The notes under the pieces: generated by a model
What the model was told of the DNA's origin: nothing
Seen by the model: only the letters and a program-made list of their open reading frames with translations
Databases searched by the model: none
Assembly (NCBI GenBank): GCA_963750715.1
Contig: CAVVRP010000008.1
Coordinates: 310,001 to 374,000 of the forward strand
Direction of reading: 5' to 3'
DNA length: 64,000 nt
Origin: JAGVSR01 sp963750715
Lineage (GTDB): Bacteria > Pseudomonadota > Alphaproteobacteria > Rhizobiales > Hyphomicrobiaceae
Made by a program: the position numbers and the translations under genes
In this document: one piece after another, positions 39,796 through 48,900 of the stretch
Layout: every line of letters starts with the position of its first letter
Position numbering within the stretch: position 1 is the first letter of the stretch

Positions 39796-40305
39796 TCAAC
39801 TCCAGCCGAAGGCGATCTTCTCGAGCTTCACCCCGCCAATGGCCTCGTAGGTTTTGGCGAACGGACGGCCGCCGCGCCGCCAGTAGAAGTCGGTCGCAGC
39901 CGTGTTGGCCGACAGGGCCCAGACAACCAGGCCTTTCAGGCGGCGCTCGTCGAGACGGTTGCGGCAGGCTTCGAACAGCAACTCGCCGAACCCGAGCCCC
40001 TGGTAGGTGGGCGAAAGGTACAGCTCGTAGATCTCGCCCTGATACGGTCCACGCTTGCGCGACGCGCCGAGGGTTGCGTAGCCGGCGACGTTTCCCTCAA
40101 ATTCGAGCACGAGAACGGGCTCGCCTGCGCGCATGGAGCTGGCCCAGGCCCGGACGTTGCGCCGGCGGATCATGTTTTCGAGATGCGGATGAGGGATGAT
40201 GCCGAGGTAAGCACCAAGCCATGACTCGCGGAAAACGGCGGCAAGCGCTTTCGCGTCGCCGACTTTGGCATTCCGTACTTTGACGCTGTTACTGGACCCG
40301 AGCAT
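39796..40305 (-). CDS. GNAT family N-acetyltransferase
   Basis: The 169-residue protein has the GNAT fold: VRNAKVGDAKALAAVFRESW, EIYELYLSPTYQGLGFGELL with the acetyl-CoA motif QGLGFGELLFEA, and LVVWALSANTAATDFYWRRG. The substrate is unknown. It lies between ppa and the phasin gene on the same strand, but a terminator separates it from the phasin. Confidence 0.88.
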   Translation of the reverse strand: MLGSSNSVKVRNAKVGDAKALAAVFRESWLGAYLGIIPHPHLENMIRRRNVRAWASSMRAGEPVLVLEFEGNVAGYATLGASRKRGPYQGEIYELYLSPTYQGLGFGELLFEACRNRLDERRLKGLVVWALSANTAATDFYWRRGGRPFAKTYEAIGGVKLEKIAFGWS

Positions 40306-40415
40306 GGCGCAAGACTAGCGTAAATTCCCGAACTTGCCAGGGTCTTACTGACGATTTCAGCGGCAAGCGTCTTTTCCGCTTGGTATTCTTTAAATCCATT
40401 CCGTTTGCGGCAATG

Positions 40416-40448
40416 AAAAGCCCGGAGCAGATCCTGCTCCGGGCTTTT
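40416..40448 (-). terminator. Intrinsic terminator downstream of the phasin gene
   Basis: A perfect 15-bp inverted repeat AAAAGCCCGGAGCAG (40416-40430) / CTGCTCCGGGCTTTT (40434-40448) with a 3-base loop. The A/T arms give a U tract in either direction, so it can terminate both ways; its main client is the phasin gene just upstream. Confidence 0.9.
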
Positions 40449-40461
40449 ATGTGCGGGCGGC

Positions 40462-40917
40462 TTAGCCAACCTTCTTCATCTGCTCGAAGGTCTTCGTGGC
40501 AGCGGCATTCATCGTCTGGAACGTTTGCTGAGCGACCTTGGTGGACAACTCGAACAGCTCCTTCGACTGAGCCGTGCTGGCAGCGAACTGCTGCTGCAGG
40601 AAGCTCGTCTGGAGGCGCAGAACTTCCGGGAGGGTCTTGGCGCGAGCTATCGCCTGAGCGGCATCAAAAAGAGCTTCGGTGTTCACTTCGGTGTTGCGAA
40701 GAACCTTCTCGCTGATCGTCTTGGCGCCAGCGTGGGTGGCGAGCATGACATCTTCCATGACCTTCACGCCGTCTTTGGAGACTGCGTTCAGCTTCTCGTA
40801 GGTCTCGCGCGTCTTGGTGACGCCATCTTCAACCATCGCCTGAACATTCTCAGGGATGCGGGCATCCTTGGCGGCGCTGAACAGTTCCTGGGCCTGGCGG
40901 GTAAACTGGTCGTTCAT
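40462..40917 (-). CDS. Phasin family protein
   Basis: The 151-residue, fully helical protein, rich in Ala, Lys, Gln and Glu and free of Cys, has the phasin pattern TRETYEKLNAVSKDGVKVME, DVMLATHAGAKTISEKVLRN and LRLQTSFLQQQFAASTAQSK. Phasins coat polyhydroxyalkanoate granules and limit their size, which suggests PHB storage in this organism. The start has an AGGAGC site. Upstream lies a TGC-rich palindrome similar to PhaR operators, and downstream a strong terminator, so it is a single-gene unit. Confidence 0.9.
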   Translation of the reverse strand: MNDQFTRQAQELFSAAKDARIPENVQAMVEDGVTKTRETYEKLNAVSKDGVKVMEDVMLATHAGAKTISEKVLRNTEVNTEALFDAAQAIARAKTLPEVLRLQTSFLQQQFAASTAQSKELFELSTKVAQQTFQTMNAAATKTFEQMKKVG

Positions 40918-41230
40918 TGGGGGCTCCTGCGATTGGGTTGGTTGGCTGTACTACGTTTCAGTGACGTGCCCCGGCATCGGCGCTACGTCACAGTCCTCTA
41001 ATCTGTTGGTCAGCGGAAGGTGAGGAGCCCGTCCCGACTGATGCAATGCAATATAGCGCATCTGTTGTGCATTGCAACATAGAACGTAAGCGCATCGCAT
41101 TTCGCCGGCAGTCAGCCTGATTTTAGAGGCGTTCGCGGAGGTTTCGCCGGTGGTTTGCCTGAGCCAATTCGCCGGCTCCCATCTCGCATCTGCGAAATGC
41201 CAATTATTTCAGCGGTTTGGTATCTGCCGG
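40918..41230. other. Intergenic region upstream of the phasin gene
   Basis: This 313-base gap between the phasin start and the end of the helicase gene (both minus strand) holds the PhaR-like sites and presumably the phasin promoter. No gene is seen in it. Confidence 0.5.
41042..41079. promoter_or_regulatory. PhaR-like operator upstream of the phasin gene
   Basis: TGCAATGCA (41042-41050) and TGTTGTGCATTGCAACA (41063-41079, arms TGTTG/CAACA) lie about 125-160 bases before the phasin start. PhaR repressors of Alphaproteobacteria bind TGC-rich palindromes of this kind in front of phaP. The match is by pattern only. Confidence 0.5.
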
Positions 41231-42577
41231 TCACATTGCCGAGAAAATATTGCGGTACCCCATGGCCACCGGATCGAACAGAATATCGGCCGGCCGAAGG
41301 GGACGAGCGAGTGCAAGACCCTCCAAAGTCCGGCACCGCGACAAAGCGACATAGGCCTGCCCGTGGGCGAATGTTCCGCGGCCCAGATCGATGTAGACCC
41401 GGTCCAACGTCAGGCCTTGAGCCTTGTGGATGGTCAGGGCCCAGGCGAGCCGCACTGGAAACTGCTTGAAGGTACCGACGACCGTTTCGACGATCTTGTC
41501 CTGCGCCTTGTCGAAGGCGTAGCGCCGTTGCTCCCAGGCGACTGGTTCCAACTCGTACTCGTTGCCATCGACCTCGGCCCAGACCTGCCTTTCGTCCAGG
41601 CGCGAGACGCGGGCGACGGTTCCGTTGACCCAGCGCCGGTCCGGGTCGTTCCGCAGCAGGATGACCTTAGCTCCGGGTTTAAGCGTCAGCGTGGAATCGG
41701 TCGGGTGGGCGGCCGGATTGAAATCCCCCGTCACGCCGGCTTCGAAAATGCGCGGCGTTCCGCCCAGCGCATCGAGGTAGGCCATGTTGATCCGCTGGGC
41801 GGCGGCGTTGGTCGGCGTCAGGATCACGTATGGATCGCCTTCACTGAGCGTCCGCACGGGATTGACGCGCTCGTTCAGAAGCTCGAGGTCCTGCTGCGTG
41901 ACCTCGCCTTCGCGCACGATATTCAAGATGCGTATCAGTTGCTCGTCGCGCTGCCGGAACACCTGCTCCAGTTCCAGAAGCGTTGTGCCAGCGCCTTGGC
42001 GCAGCGCACCGACGGAAAAGAAGAACGGTCCGCCATAGCTCGACTCGAGATGCTCCGCCACCTCCGCTTCCTGCACCACGGGCGGAAGCTGATGCAAATC
42101 CCCGAACATGACGAGGCGCACGCCGCCGAACGGCTCGCGTGGCCGTCCGCGATTGACGCGAAGCGACTGGTCGATTGCCCACATGAGGTCTGAGCGCACC
42201 ATCGAGATTTCGTCGATGACGAGAAGCTCCAGTCGGCGCATGATCTGCCCATTGCGGCTGCGCCGGATGTCCTCAGGCTTGATCAGCCGTGGCGGCAATC
42301 CGAAGAACGAATGAATGGTTTGCCCGCCCACATTGACAGCGGCAAGCCCCGTCGGAGCCAGCACCGCCATATCGCCTGTTATCATGTCCTTCAGGCAGCG
42401 CAGGAGTGTGGACTTGCCCGTGCCCGCGCGTCCAGTGACGAACAGATGCCCTCCAGGCTCGCCCAGGTAGTCCAGCGCCGCCTCGTAATCCGACGTCGCG
42501 GTGACGCCGGCAGGCCAAGCTTTCCGGGACGATACTGATGATGGTGCAGATGGCGGGTTGGCTTCGGACACGCGCAT
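41231..42577 (-). CDS. PIF1/RecD-like SF1 helicase (AAA family ATPase)
   Basis: The 448-residue superfamily 1B helicase shows Walker A LFVTGRAGTGKSTLL, APTGLAAVNVGGQTIHSFFG (motif Ia), LVIDEISMVRSDLMWAID (motif II), GDLHQLPPV (motif III), ALTIHKAQGLTLDRVYIDLG and AYVALSRCRTLEGL (motifs V/VI). All residues needed for ATP hydrolysis are present. It probably unwinds DNA in repair or replication. Bacterial PIF1-like proteins are often in accessory DNA but occur widely in Rhizobiales. It has no obvious partner gene. Confidence 0.88.
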   Translation of the reverse strand: MRVSEANPPSAPSSVSSRKAWPAGVTATSDYEAALDYLGEPGGHLFVTGRAGTGKSTLLRCLKDMITGDMAVLAPTGLAAVNVGGQTIHSFFGLPPRLIKPEDIRRSRNGQIMRRLELLVIDEISMVRSDLMWAIDQSLRVNRGRPREPFGGVRLVMFGDLHQLPPVVQEAEVAEHLESSYGGPFFFSVGALRQGAGTTLLELEQVFRQRDEQLIRILNIVREGEVTQQDLELLNERVNPVRTLSEGDPYVILTPTNAAAQRINMAYLDALGGTPRIFEAGVTGDFNPAAHPTDSTLTLKPGAKVILLRNDPDRRWVNGTVARVSRLDERQVWAEVDGNEYELEPVAWEQRRYAFDKAQDKIVETVVGTFKQFPVRLAWALTIHKAQGLTLDRVYIDLGRGTFAHGQAYVALSRCRTLEGLALARPLRPADILFDPVAMGYRNIFSAM

Positions 42578-42649
42578 TCCCGGTTAAGGCCGTCCGCCGT
42601 GCTTAGGCAGTGGACCTGGGTCTGTCAAAGGTGATCAGAACTGGCGAGC

Positions 42650-43069
42650 TTATGCGAGGCCCAGCATCGCGTTGATGGCTGCCACGTCGTCAGGCGTCGT
42701 TCCCGCCGGCAGTTCGATCGCTTCGCGCGGTCGTCGGATCAAAAGAGGCCGCAAGGTCTTATATCCGTCGTCGTCGTAGTGCGTCTCAATACGTGCGGGG
42801 GCGATGCGATTGAACGGCACGGCATGGACCACGGTATAGACAGTGTGAGCGAACTCGACCGATCGCACCAAGTCGACCTTTCGTGTCGCGGGTTGGAACT
42901 CAGCGGCAATCGTCTTGCCCGGATTGAGGAGCGTCATGATGAAGATCATGCCGGCGGCGATGCCGAGCTCTGTCAGAAGCACGAACGCGACTACCTCGGC
43001 ATCCTGGAAGGCGGCGGAGCCGATACGTGCGAATTCCGTGAACGGAACGGCGAGCCCGAGCGTGATCAC
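42650..43069 (-). CDS. Hypothetical membrane protein
   Basis: The protein of about 139 residues has one clear membrane segment (VVAFVLLTELGIAAGMIFIM) followed by a soluble part rich in basic residues and ending VAAINAMLGLA. The GTG at 43069 has little ribosome-site support. Just upstream and in another frame, MAAGLIQLQNPEFADQVAGS then YRGLHEL (from ATG 43149) reads like the missing head, so the gene may be broken near 43,070 (one base missing or two extra). No family is recognised. Confidence 0.5.
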   Translation of the reverse strand: MITLGLAVPFTEFARIGSAAFQDAEVVAFVLLTELGIAAGMIFIMTLLNPGKTIAAEFQPATRKVDLVRSVEFAHTVYTVVHAVPFNRIAPARIETHYDDDGYKTLRPLLIRRPREAIELPAGTTPDDVAAINAMLGLA

Positions 43070-43304
43070 AACTCATGCAGGCCACGGTAAGACCCCGCCA
43101 CCTGATCCGCGAATTCCGGATTCTGGAGTTGGATCAAACCGGCGGCCATGTTCTTAAGCACCAATACGAATTACGGAATACTCGAGATGGCTTTAAACTT
43201 CAGAACTCAGTCGACTGACATGGCAAACGGTTGGCCCGATGGAAAAAGCCGCGGCCCCGCCAGGCAGGACCGCCGCCAATTCTGCCGTCGAGGTAAAGCA
43301 AAAC

Positions 43305-43562
43305 TCAATCAGCGGTGATGCTATGCACCTTGAAGGTCTTGTCGAGCTTGATGTCGTAGTTGTTGCCATCGGCGCACTTTGCATCGTTCAGCTCGAACAC
43401 GCCGGTGCCTTCGCCTTCCTTCTCGGCCTGACCGCCTTCGCAACCCCATGCCTTTGCCGTTGCGGCGATCTTTGCTGCCTCGTCGGCCGACGGCTTATCG
43501 TCGGCCATGGCTCCCGACGAAGCCAGAAGCAGCACGGCAGTGGTAAGAGCAAGTCTCTTCAT
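43305..43562 (-). CDS. Small secreted protein with PepSY-like tail
   Basis: The 85-residue precursor has a signal peptide (MKRLALTTAVLLLASSGAMA, cleavage after MADD or SGAMA). The mature part has two cysteines (AWGCEGG, AKCADG) and ends NNYDIKLDKTFKVHSITAD, a beta-hairpin-like end resembling small PepSY-type periplasmic proteins. ATG 43562 was preferred to 43598. No partner gene is seen. Confidence 0.7.
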   Translation of the reverse strand: MKRLALTTAVLLLASSGAMADDKPSADEAAKIAATAKAWGCEGGQAEKEGEGTGVFELNDAKCADGNNYDIKLDKTFKVHSITAD

Positions 43563-43711
43563 GTTGTCTGTTCCCAATCTGGTCGAAAACGTAGTCACGC
43601 ACGAGCATTGCGCTAGTGCGGACGCTGAACGAAATCAGCGGCACTGGCGATGGGATTTTTTCCCAGTAGCAACAATGTGATGCAGGCAGCGGCCGAGAAT
43701 TCCGGCAGGCG

Positions 43712-45550
43712 TCAGGCGACGTTCGTCTCACGCTCGGCCTCGCGCTTGCGCTCCTGCTTCTTGCGCTCATTGGGATCGAGCCAGCGCTTGCGCAGTCGGA
43801 TCGACTGCGGCGTGATTTCGACCAGCTCCTCATCGGTGATGTAGGACATCGCCTTTTCCAGAGTCATCTTGATCGGCGTCGTCAGCAGTACGGCATCATC
43901 CTTGCCGGATGCGCGCACGTTGGTGAGCTTCTTGCCTTTGACGACGTTGACCTCGAGATCGTTCTCGCGCGAGTGCTCGCCAACGATCATGCCGGTGTAA
44001 ACGCGCGTCTGGGCACTGATAAAGAACGGCCCGCGGTCCTGCAGGTTGAAGATCGCATAGGCCGCAGCCTCGCCATCGGAGTTGGAGATCAGAACCCCGG
44101 TGTGGCGGCCGGCGATTTCGCCTTTGTAGGGCGCATATGCGTGGAACAATTTGTTCATGACGGCGGTGCCGCGCGTATCCGACAGCAATTCCGACTGATA
44201 GCCGAGGAGACTGCGGGTCGGAACATTGAAAACCATGCGGGTCCGTCCGCCGCCCGAGGGGCGCATCTCGAACAATTCGCCCTTACGTTCCGACAGCTTC
44301 TGAACGACAATGCCGGTGTGGCCATCGTCGACGTCGATGATCACTTCCTCGAGCGGTTCGAGCTTCTGCCCCGTCGTCTCGTCGATCTTCATGACGACTT
44401 TGGGGCGCGACACGGTCAGCTCGAAGCCTTCGCGCCGCATGTTCTCGATCAGAATGGCCAGCTGAAGTTCGCCGCGGCCCGATACGTCGAAAGCGTCGGA
44501 TTCCTCGGATACCGCCACGCGAATGGCGATGTTGCGCTCGCCTTCCTTGAACAGCCGCTCGCGAATGACACGGCTTTGAACCTTGTCGCCTTCCTGGCCT
44601 GCGAACGGGCCGTCGTTGATGCGGAACGTCATCGAGAGCGTCGGCGGATCGACCGGAGTCGCCGGCAGCGGGGCCTCCACGGAGGGATCGCACAGCGTAT
44701 CGGCGACCGTTGCGTCGCTCATGCCGGCCAGTGCGACGATCTCGCCGGCGCTCGCTTCCTCGACCGGCACCCGTTCGAGACCACGGAACGCAAGCACTTT
44801 CGTGACGCGGAACGTCTCGACCAGCTTGCCTTCGCGGTTGAGAGCCTTCAACGGCTGGTTCGGCTTGATCGTGCCTGATGTGATGCGGCCGGTGAGGATG
44901 CGGCCGAGGAAAGGATCAGCCTCCAGCGTCGTCGCCAACATTCGAGCCGGCCCGGTATCGACGGCGGGCGGGGGAACGTGACTGACGATCAGATCGAACA
45001 TTGGCGCCAGGCTCTCGCGCGGACCGGCGGGATCAAGTGCCATCCAGCCATTACGGCCAGACCCGTAGAGCACCGGGAAATCGAGCTGCTCGTCAGTAGC
45101 GTCAAGGTTGGCGAAAAGGTCGAATACCTCGTTCAGCACATCCAGATGACGTTCGTCCGGGCGGTCGATCTTGTTGATGGCCACGATCGGCCGAATGCCG
45201 CGCTTCAGGGCCTTGGACACGACGAACTTGGTTTGGGGAAGCGGTCCCTCGGACGCGTCGACCAGCACCACAACGCCGTCCACCATGTTCAGAATCCGCT
45301 CCACCTCGCCGCCAAAATCGGCATGGCCAGGGGTGTCGACGATGTTGATGCGGATATCCTTCCACACGACGGACGTGCACTTGGCCAGAATGGTAATACC
45401 GCGCTCACGCTCCAAGTCGTTGGAATCCATGGCCCTCTCCGCAACCTTCTGATTGTCGCGAAACGATCCGGACTGCTTCAGCAGCTCATCCACCAAAGTC
45501 GTCTTGCCATGGTCGACGTGCGCGATAATCGCGATATTCCTGAGGTCCAT
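43712..45550 (-). CDS. typA: Translational GTPase TypA/BipA
   Basis: The 612-residue ribosome-associated GTPase starts MDLRNIAIIAHVDHGKTTLV and has SNDLERERGITILAKCTSV, NIVDTPGHADFGGEVERILN, AINKIDRPDERH, and the later EF-G-like domains with GRGELQLAILIENMRREGFE and TRGTAVMNKLFHAYAPYKGE. The basic tail ends KKQERKREAERETNVA. It acts in ribosome assembly and stress adaptation. ATG 45550 was chosen by family match. The divergent neighbour is a J-domain gene. Confidence 0.97.
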   Translation of the reverse strand: MDLRNIAIIAHVDHGKTTLVDELLKQSGSFRDNQKVAERAMDSNDLERERGITILAKCTSVVWKDIRINIVDTPGHADFGGEVERILNMVDGVVVLVDASEGPLPQTKFVVSKALKRGIRPIVAINKIDRPDERHLDVLNEVFDLFANLDATDEQLDFPVLYGSGRNGWMALDPAGPRESLAPMFDLIVSHVPPPAVDTGPARMLATTLEADPFLGRILTGRITSGTIKPNQPLKALNREGKLVETFRVTKVLAFRGLERVPVEEASAGEIVALAGMSDATVADTLCDPSVEAPLPATPVDPPTLSMTFRINDGPFAGQEGDKVQSRVIRERLFKEGERNIAIRVAVSEESDAFDVSGRGELQLAILIENMRREGFELTVSRPKVVMKIDETTGQKLEPLEEVIIDVDDGHTGIVVQKLSERKGELFEMRPSGGGRTRMVFNVPTRSLLGYQSELLSDTRGTAVMNKLFHAYAPYKGEIAGRHTGVLISNSDGEAAAYAIFNLQDRGPFFISAQTRVYTGMIVGEHSRENDLEVNVVKGKKLTNVRASGKDDAVLLTTPIKMTLEKAMSYITDEELVEITPQSIRLRKRWLDPNERKKQERKREAERETNVA

Positions 45551-45752
45551 ACCGGTCTCTTTAAGGTTCAAGTCGCGCGCATGCCTGCTGCAGCGCAATA
45601 TTCCGGCCCGAGGTAGCACATCGAGCTTCGAGCCGCCATAGCGGGGGCTCCCCCTGCTGTTTCGGCGGCTTGCACGATCCTTGCGGACGGTACGCCAACG
45701 GTGAGCAAACGCTCAACGAAGTCCCATAACGATACACTCCGGAATTCAGACC

Positions 45753-46289
45753 ATGTTCGAACGCAGCAGGATTGATAACGCCACCCCTCAGCAGACATCG
45801 GTTCCTGTCGAGATCGCGACCGCCGACTGCGAGTATCTCAAGGGCCGGGTCATCCTATCCTCGTCAAAGTCCTTCGTCGACGTCCTGAACGGTCCGGCGA
45901 CGTTCATCGAATTCGAGCCCTACGGATCGGATCGGATCCTGCTCGCCAAATCGCAACTCAAGTCGATCAAGATCACGTCTGTTCCATCGGCCTCTGGCCT
46001 AGCCGCTCGCAGCCGGGACGTTGGCGGATTCGAGCCCTATGCCGTGCTCGGCTTGCCAAAGGGGGCGCCATGGGAAGATGTGCGTCAGGCCTACATCCGG
46101 ATGGCCAAGCTCTATCATCCCGACTGTTACGCCAACGCTGATCTGCCTGAAGAGGTGCGCGAATACATGGCCGCGATGGTCCGCCGCATCAACGCAGCTT
46201 ACGCCGCCGTCGAGCAGCCACTCCAAGTCGAACGCGCACGGGCGGCCGCACGATCGGAGCCTATCTACACATACCGCCCTCGCGCCTGA
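45753..46289 (+). CDS. J-domain (DnaJ-like) protein
   Basis: The 178-residue protein has a beta-rich N-terminal half (residues 1-90: EYLKGRVILSSSKSFVDVLN) and a C-terminal J domain: FEPYAVLGLPKGAPWEDVRQ, YIRMAKLYHPDCYANADLPE with the HPD tripeptide intact. J proteins stimulate Hsp70 ATPase. The N-terminal part may be a client- or location-specific adaptor. It is divergent from typA with a 200-base promoter region. Confidence 0.85.
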   Translation: MFERSRIDNATPQQTSVPVEIATADCEYLKGRVILSSSKSFVDVLNGPATFIEFEPYGSDRILLAKSQLKSIKITSVPSASGLAARSRDVGGFEPYAVLGLPKGAPWEDVRQAYIRMAKLYHPDCYANADLPEEVREYMAAMVRRINAAYAAVEQPLQVERARAAARSEPIYTYRPRA

Positions 46290-46359
46290 AATGAAAACGA
46301 GGCGCCGGATCTATCCAACGCCCCGCCTCTTGCGTTCCGTCCGAACCAGCTGACCTCGC

Positions 46360-46920
46360 TTACTCTGCAAGCACGGCCTTAGTCTCGGGCGGATCGTTGC
46401 GCATCTTCCACAGCGACAACAGGCTGCCACCGACGAGGATGCCAACCGTGATCGTTAGGCAGATGGCGGGATCGATCTTGCCGACGAACTGCTGCAGGAA
46501 GATCTTGGCACCGACATAGACCAACACGAGTGATGGCGAACTCGATCAGAACCAGCGCGACGAACAGCGGCGTCGCCCACCGCACGACCTGACCGGTTTT
46601 GGGATCTGGTTTGTTCACGAAGAAATTCTGGCCGTCGATATCCTTCGTGATGCGCATGTGATGGCGCATGTACTTCAGGATGGCGTTGTTCTCGATGTCC
46701 GCTTCTGGTTGGCCATGATGAACATCTTGACGCCCGTGAAAATCAGGAACGCCGAGAAGTGATAGAGGATCTACTCGAACTGATGGATTAGCGCCACACC
46801 AAGCCGAGCGCGGTTGCTCAGCGTCAAGGTCGCGTTGGGCCCAAAAAACGCCTGGGAGAACCAACTTTGCGTCGGGTCCTAACTCAAAACATTGCAGAAA
46901 AGCACCATTGAGCGAGAGAT
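46360..46920 (-). pseudogene. Decayed TerC/Alx-family membrane protein
   Basis: Pieces of a TerC-type transporter can be followed across frames. VALIHQFE is followed by an in-frame TAG where the family has Trp, then ILYHFSAFLIFTGVKMFIM, then IENNAILKYMRHHMRITKDI and VVRWATPLFVALVLIEFA, then SLVLVYVGAKIFLQQFVGKI and the tail LLSLWKMRNDPP. Roughly 70 residues that normally follow IEFA (DVIFAVDSVPA and so on) are missing, as are the first membrane segments. A stop, shifts and deletions together mean true decay. It lies directly after argG. Confidence 0.8.
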
Positions 46921-46922
46921 GG

Positions 46923-48170
46923 TCACTTCCTGTTCCGCACCCCAAGCGTCCTCAGGCGGAGCGCATTAAGCTTGATGAAGCCCTCAGCGTCCTTCTGGTC
47001 GTAGGCGCCCTTGTCGTCCTCGAACGTGACAAGCGTTGGTGCGTATAGAGATTTGCTGCTTTCGCGGCCGATCACGATTGCGTTGCCCTTGTAGAGTTCC
47101 AGCGTCACCTCGCCTTCGACGTGCTCCTGGCTCTTGTCGATCAGGGCCTGTAGCATCTCGCGCTCGGGTGAAAACCAGAAGCCGTTGTAAATGAGCTCCG
47201 CATAGCGCGGCATCAGCTCGTCCTTCAAATGGCCGGCGCCCCGGTCAAGCGTGATGCTTTCGATCGCCCTGTGCGCAGCGAGAAGAATGGTGCCACCGGG
47301 GGTTTCATAGACGCCACGCGACTTCATGCCGACGAAACGGTTCTCGACCAGATCGATGCGGCCAATGCCGTTATCGCGGCCAAGATCGTTCAAAGATTTC
47401 AGCAAAGCGGCCGGCGAGAGTTTCTTGCCGTCGATCGACACGGCGTCACCCTTGGAAAATCCGATCCTGATAGTGGTCACTTTGTCGGGTGCCGCCATCG
47501 GCGAGATCGTGCGCTGATAGACGATCTCTGGCGCCTTCTTGGCCGGATCTTCCAAAACTTTGCCCTCGGACGATGAGTGCAGCAGGTTGGCATCGACGGA
47601 AAACGGCGATTCGCCTTCCTTGTCCTTGGCAACCGGGATCTGGTTCTTGCGGGCGAATTCCAAAAGATCTTCGCGACCCTTGAAGGTCCATTCGCGCCAT
47701 GGCGCGATGATCTTGATTCCCGGCTCCAGCGCGTAATAACCAAGCTCGAAGCGCACCTGATCGTTACCCTTGCCGGTAGCGCCGTGGCAGACGGCATCCG
47801 CGCCGGTCTTCCTTGCGATCTCGATCTGCTTCTTGGCGATCAGCGGGCGGGCGATGGACGTACCGAGAAGGTAAACGCCCTCGTAGATGGCGTTAGCACG
47901 GAACATGGGAAACACATAGTCGCGAACGAACTCCTCGCGCAGATCCTCGATGAAGATGTTCTCTTTCTTGATGCCGAGCAGTTCAGCTTTCTTGCGTGCC
48001 GGCTCCAGTTCCTCGCCTTGACCGAGATCGGCGGTGAAGGTCACGACCTCGCAGGCATAGGTTTCCTGCAACCACTTCAGGATGATCGACGTATCGAGGC
48101 CACCCGAATAGGCGAGCACGACTTTCTTGATGTCCTTTTTGGCGGGGCTCGTGCTCGTTTGGCTGGCCAT
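46923..48170 (-). CDS. argG: Argininosuccinate synthase
   Basis: The 415-residue enzyme ligates citrulline and aspartate in arginine synthesis. The ATP-binding PP motif KVVLAYSGGLDTSIILKWLQ, VCHGATGKGNDQVRFELGYY, IAPWREWTFKGREDLLEFAR and HRAIESITLDRGAGHLKDEL are intact. Its stop is followed at once by the terC remnant. The upstream 180 bases to the divergent secreted-protein gene hold its promoter. Confidence 0.97.
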   Translation of the reverse strand: MASQTSTSPAKKDIKKVVLAYSGGLDTSIILKWLQETYACEVVTFTADLGQGEELEPARKKAELLGIKKENIFIEDLREEFVRDYVFPMFRANAIYEGVYLLGTSIARPLIAKKQIEIARKTGADAVCHGATGKGNDQVRFELGYYALEPGIKIIAPWREWTFKGREDLLEFARKNQIPVAKDKEGESPFSVDANLLHSSSEGKVLEDPAKKAPEIVYQRTISPMAAPDKVTTIRIGFSKGDAVSIDGKKLSPAALLKSLNDLGRDNGIGRIDLVENRFVGMKSRGVYETPGGTILLAAHRAIESITLDRGAGHLKDELMPRYAELIYNGFWFSPEREMLQALIDKSQEHVEGEVTLELYKGNAIVIGRESSKSLYAPTLVTFEDDKGAYDQKDAEGFIKLNALRLRTLGVRNRK

Positions 48171-48352
48171 TCGCTTCTTTTCCTCAGAACTTGCGCGCAG
48201 ATAGCTTGGCGCGCGGCACTATAGGCGGAGAGCCCCGCGCATCAAGGGCCGACGCTGCCGGAAACACGTTTCAACGGGATCATCAATTCGCCGTCTTCGC
48301 GATCACACCGTCCCTGACAAACTTCAAAAATCGACGGCTGGGGAGGTCTTTC

Positions 48353-48863
48353 GTGGAGAAGCACCTGTGTTTGGTGGCTGCGGCGATAATCCTGGCGCTT
48401 ACCCTGTCGACCGGATCCTTCGGCTATCAGCCGGGCGACCCCGGGCCGCCAGCCGAACCGGCGGCCGCGACCCTTCCCTGGACCAATCCTGACTTCTGGC
48501 AAACCCGTCGAGCCGGCGGCCAAGGTCAAGAAGCAGGCCGCGGCCAAACCTGGCAAAGTGGTTTGCGAGGGTCAATTCGAGGCCTCTTGCCGCGAAGCCG
48601 CCCAGTGCGCATGGATCGGTTCCGTCCAGCAAGCCGATGGAGCTGTGGCCCCCGAGCGCTGCGTCACGAAGCAGGCGGTCAAGGCCGACGAGAAGCCCAA
48701 CAAAGCTGCAACCATGGCGATGGACAAAGTGTCGGCAGAGGTCAAGGCGAAGGACGCTGGCGGCACGCAGGAGCCCCAGACGACAACCGTGAAGATCGAA
48801 GGTTCGACACTGCCCGCTGATGCCGTCAAGGCGACAGCGCCGGCACGACCTGAATTGCCGTAG
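48353..48863 (+). CDS. Secreted Lys/Ala-rich protein (one frame break near 48,498)
   Basis: GTG 48353 with a GGGGAGG site opens a signal peptide (CLVAAAIILALTLSTGSFG), then a proline-rich part to PWTNPDFWQ. The rest lies in the next frame: KPVEPAAKVKKQAAAKPGKV, VCEGQFEASCREAAQCAWIG with four cysteines, and a Lys/Ala-rich tail ending ATAPARPELP. One extra base joins the halves (about 170 residues). The Cys segment resembles small secreted PsiF-like proteins but this is weak. It is divergent from argG and convergent with sdhB. Confidence 0.6.
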
Positions 48864-48900
48864 CAGCCGGTGAATTAGTCAAGATCGACCAGGGCTGTCC

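Noticed and set aside
41150..42193. 347-codon open frame on the plus strand
   Set aside because: It is antisense to the PIF1-like helicase and has no recognisable domain.
46290..46359. Terminator between the J-domain gene and the terC remnant
   Set aside because: A GAGGCG/CGCCTC pairing is present, but the loop is long and there is no T tract.
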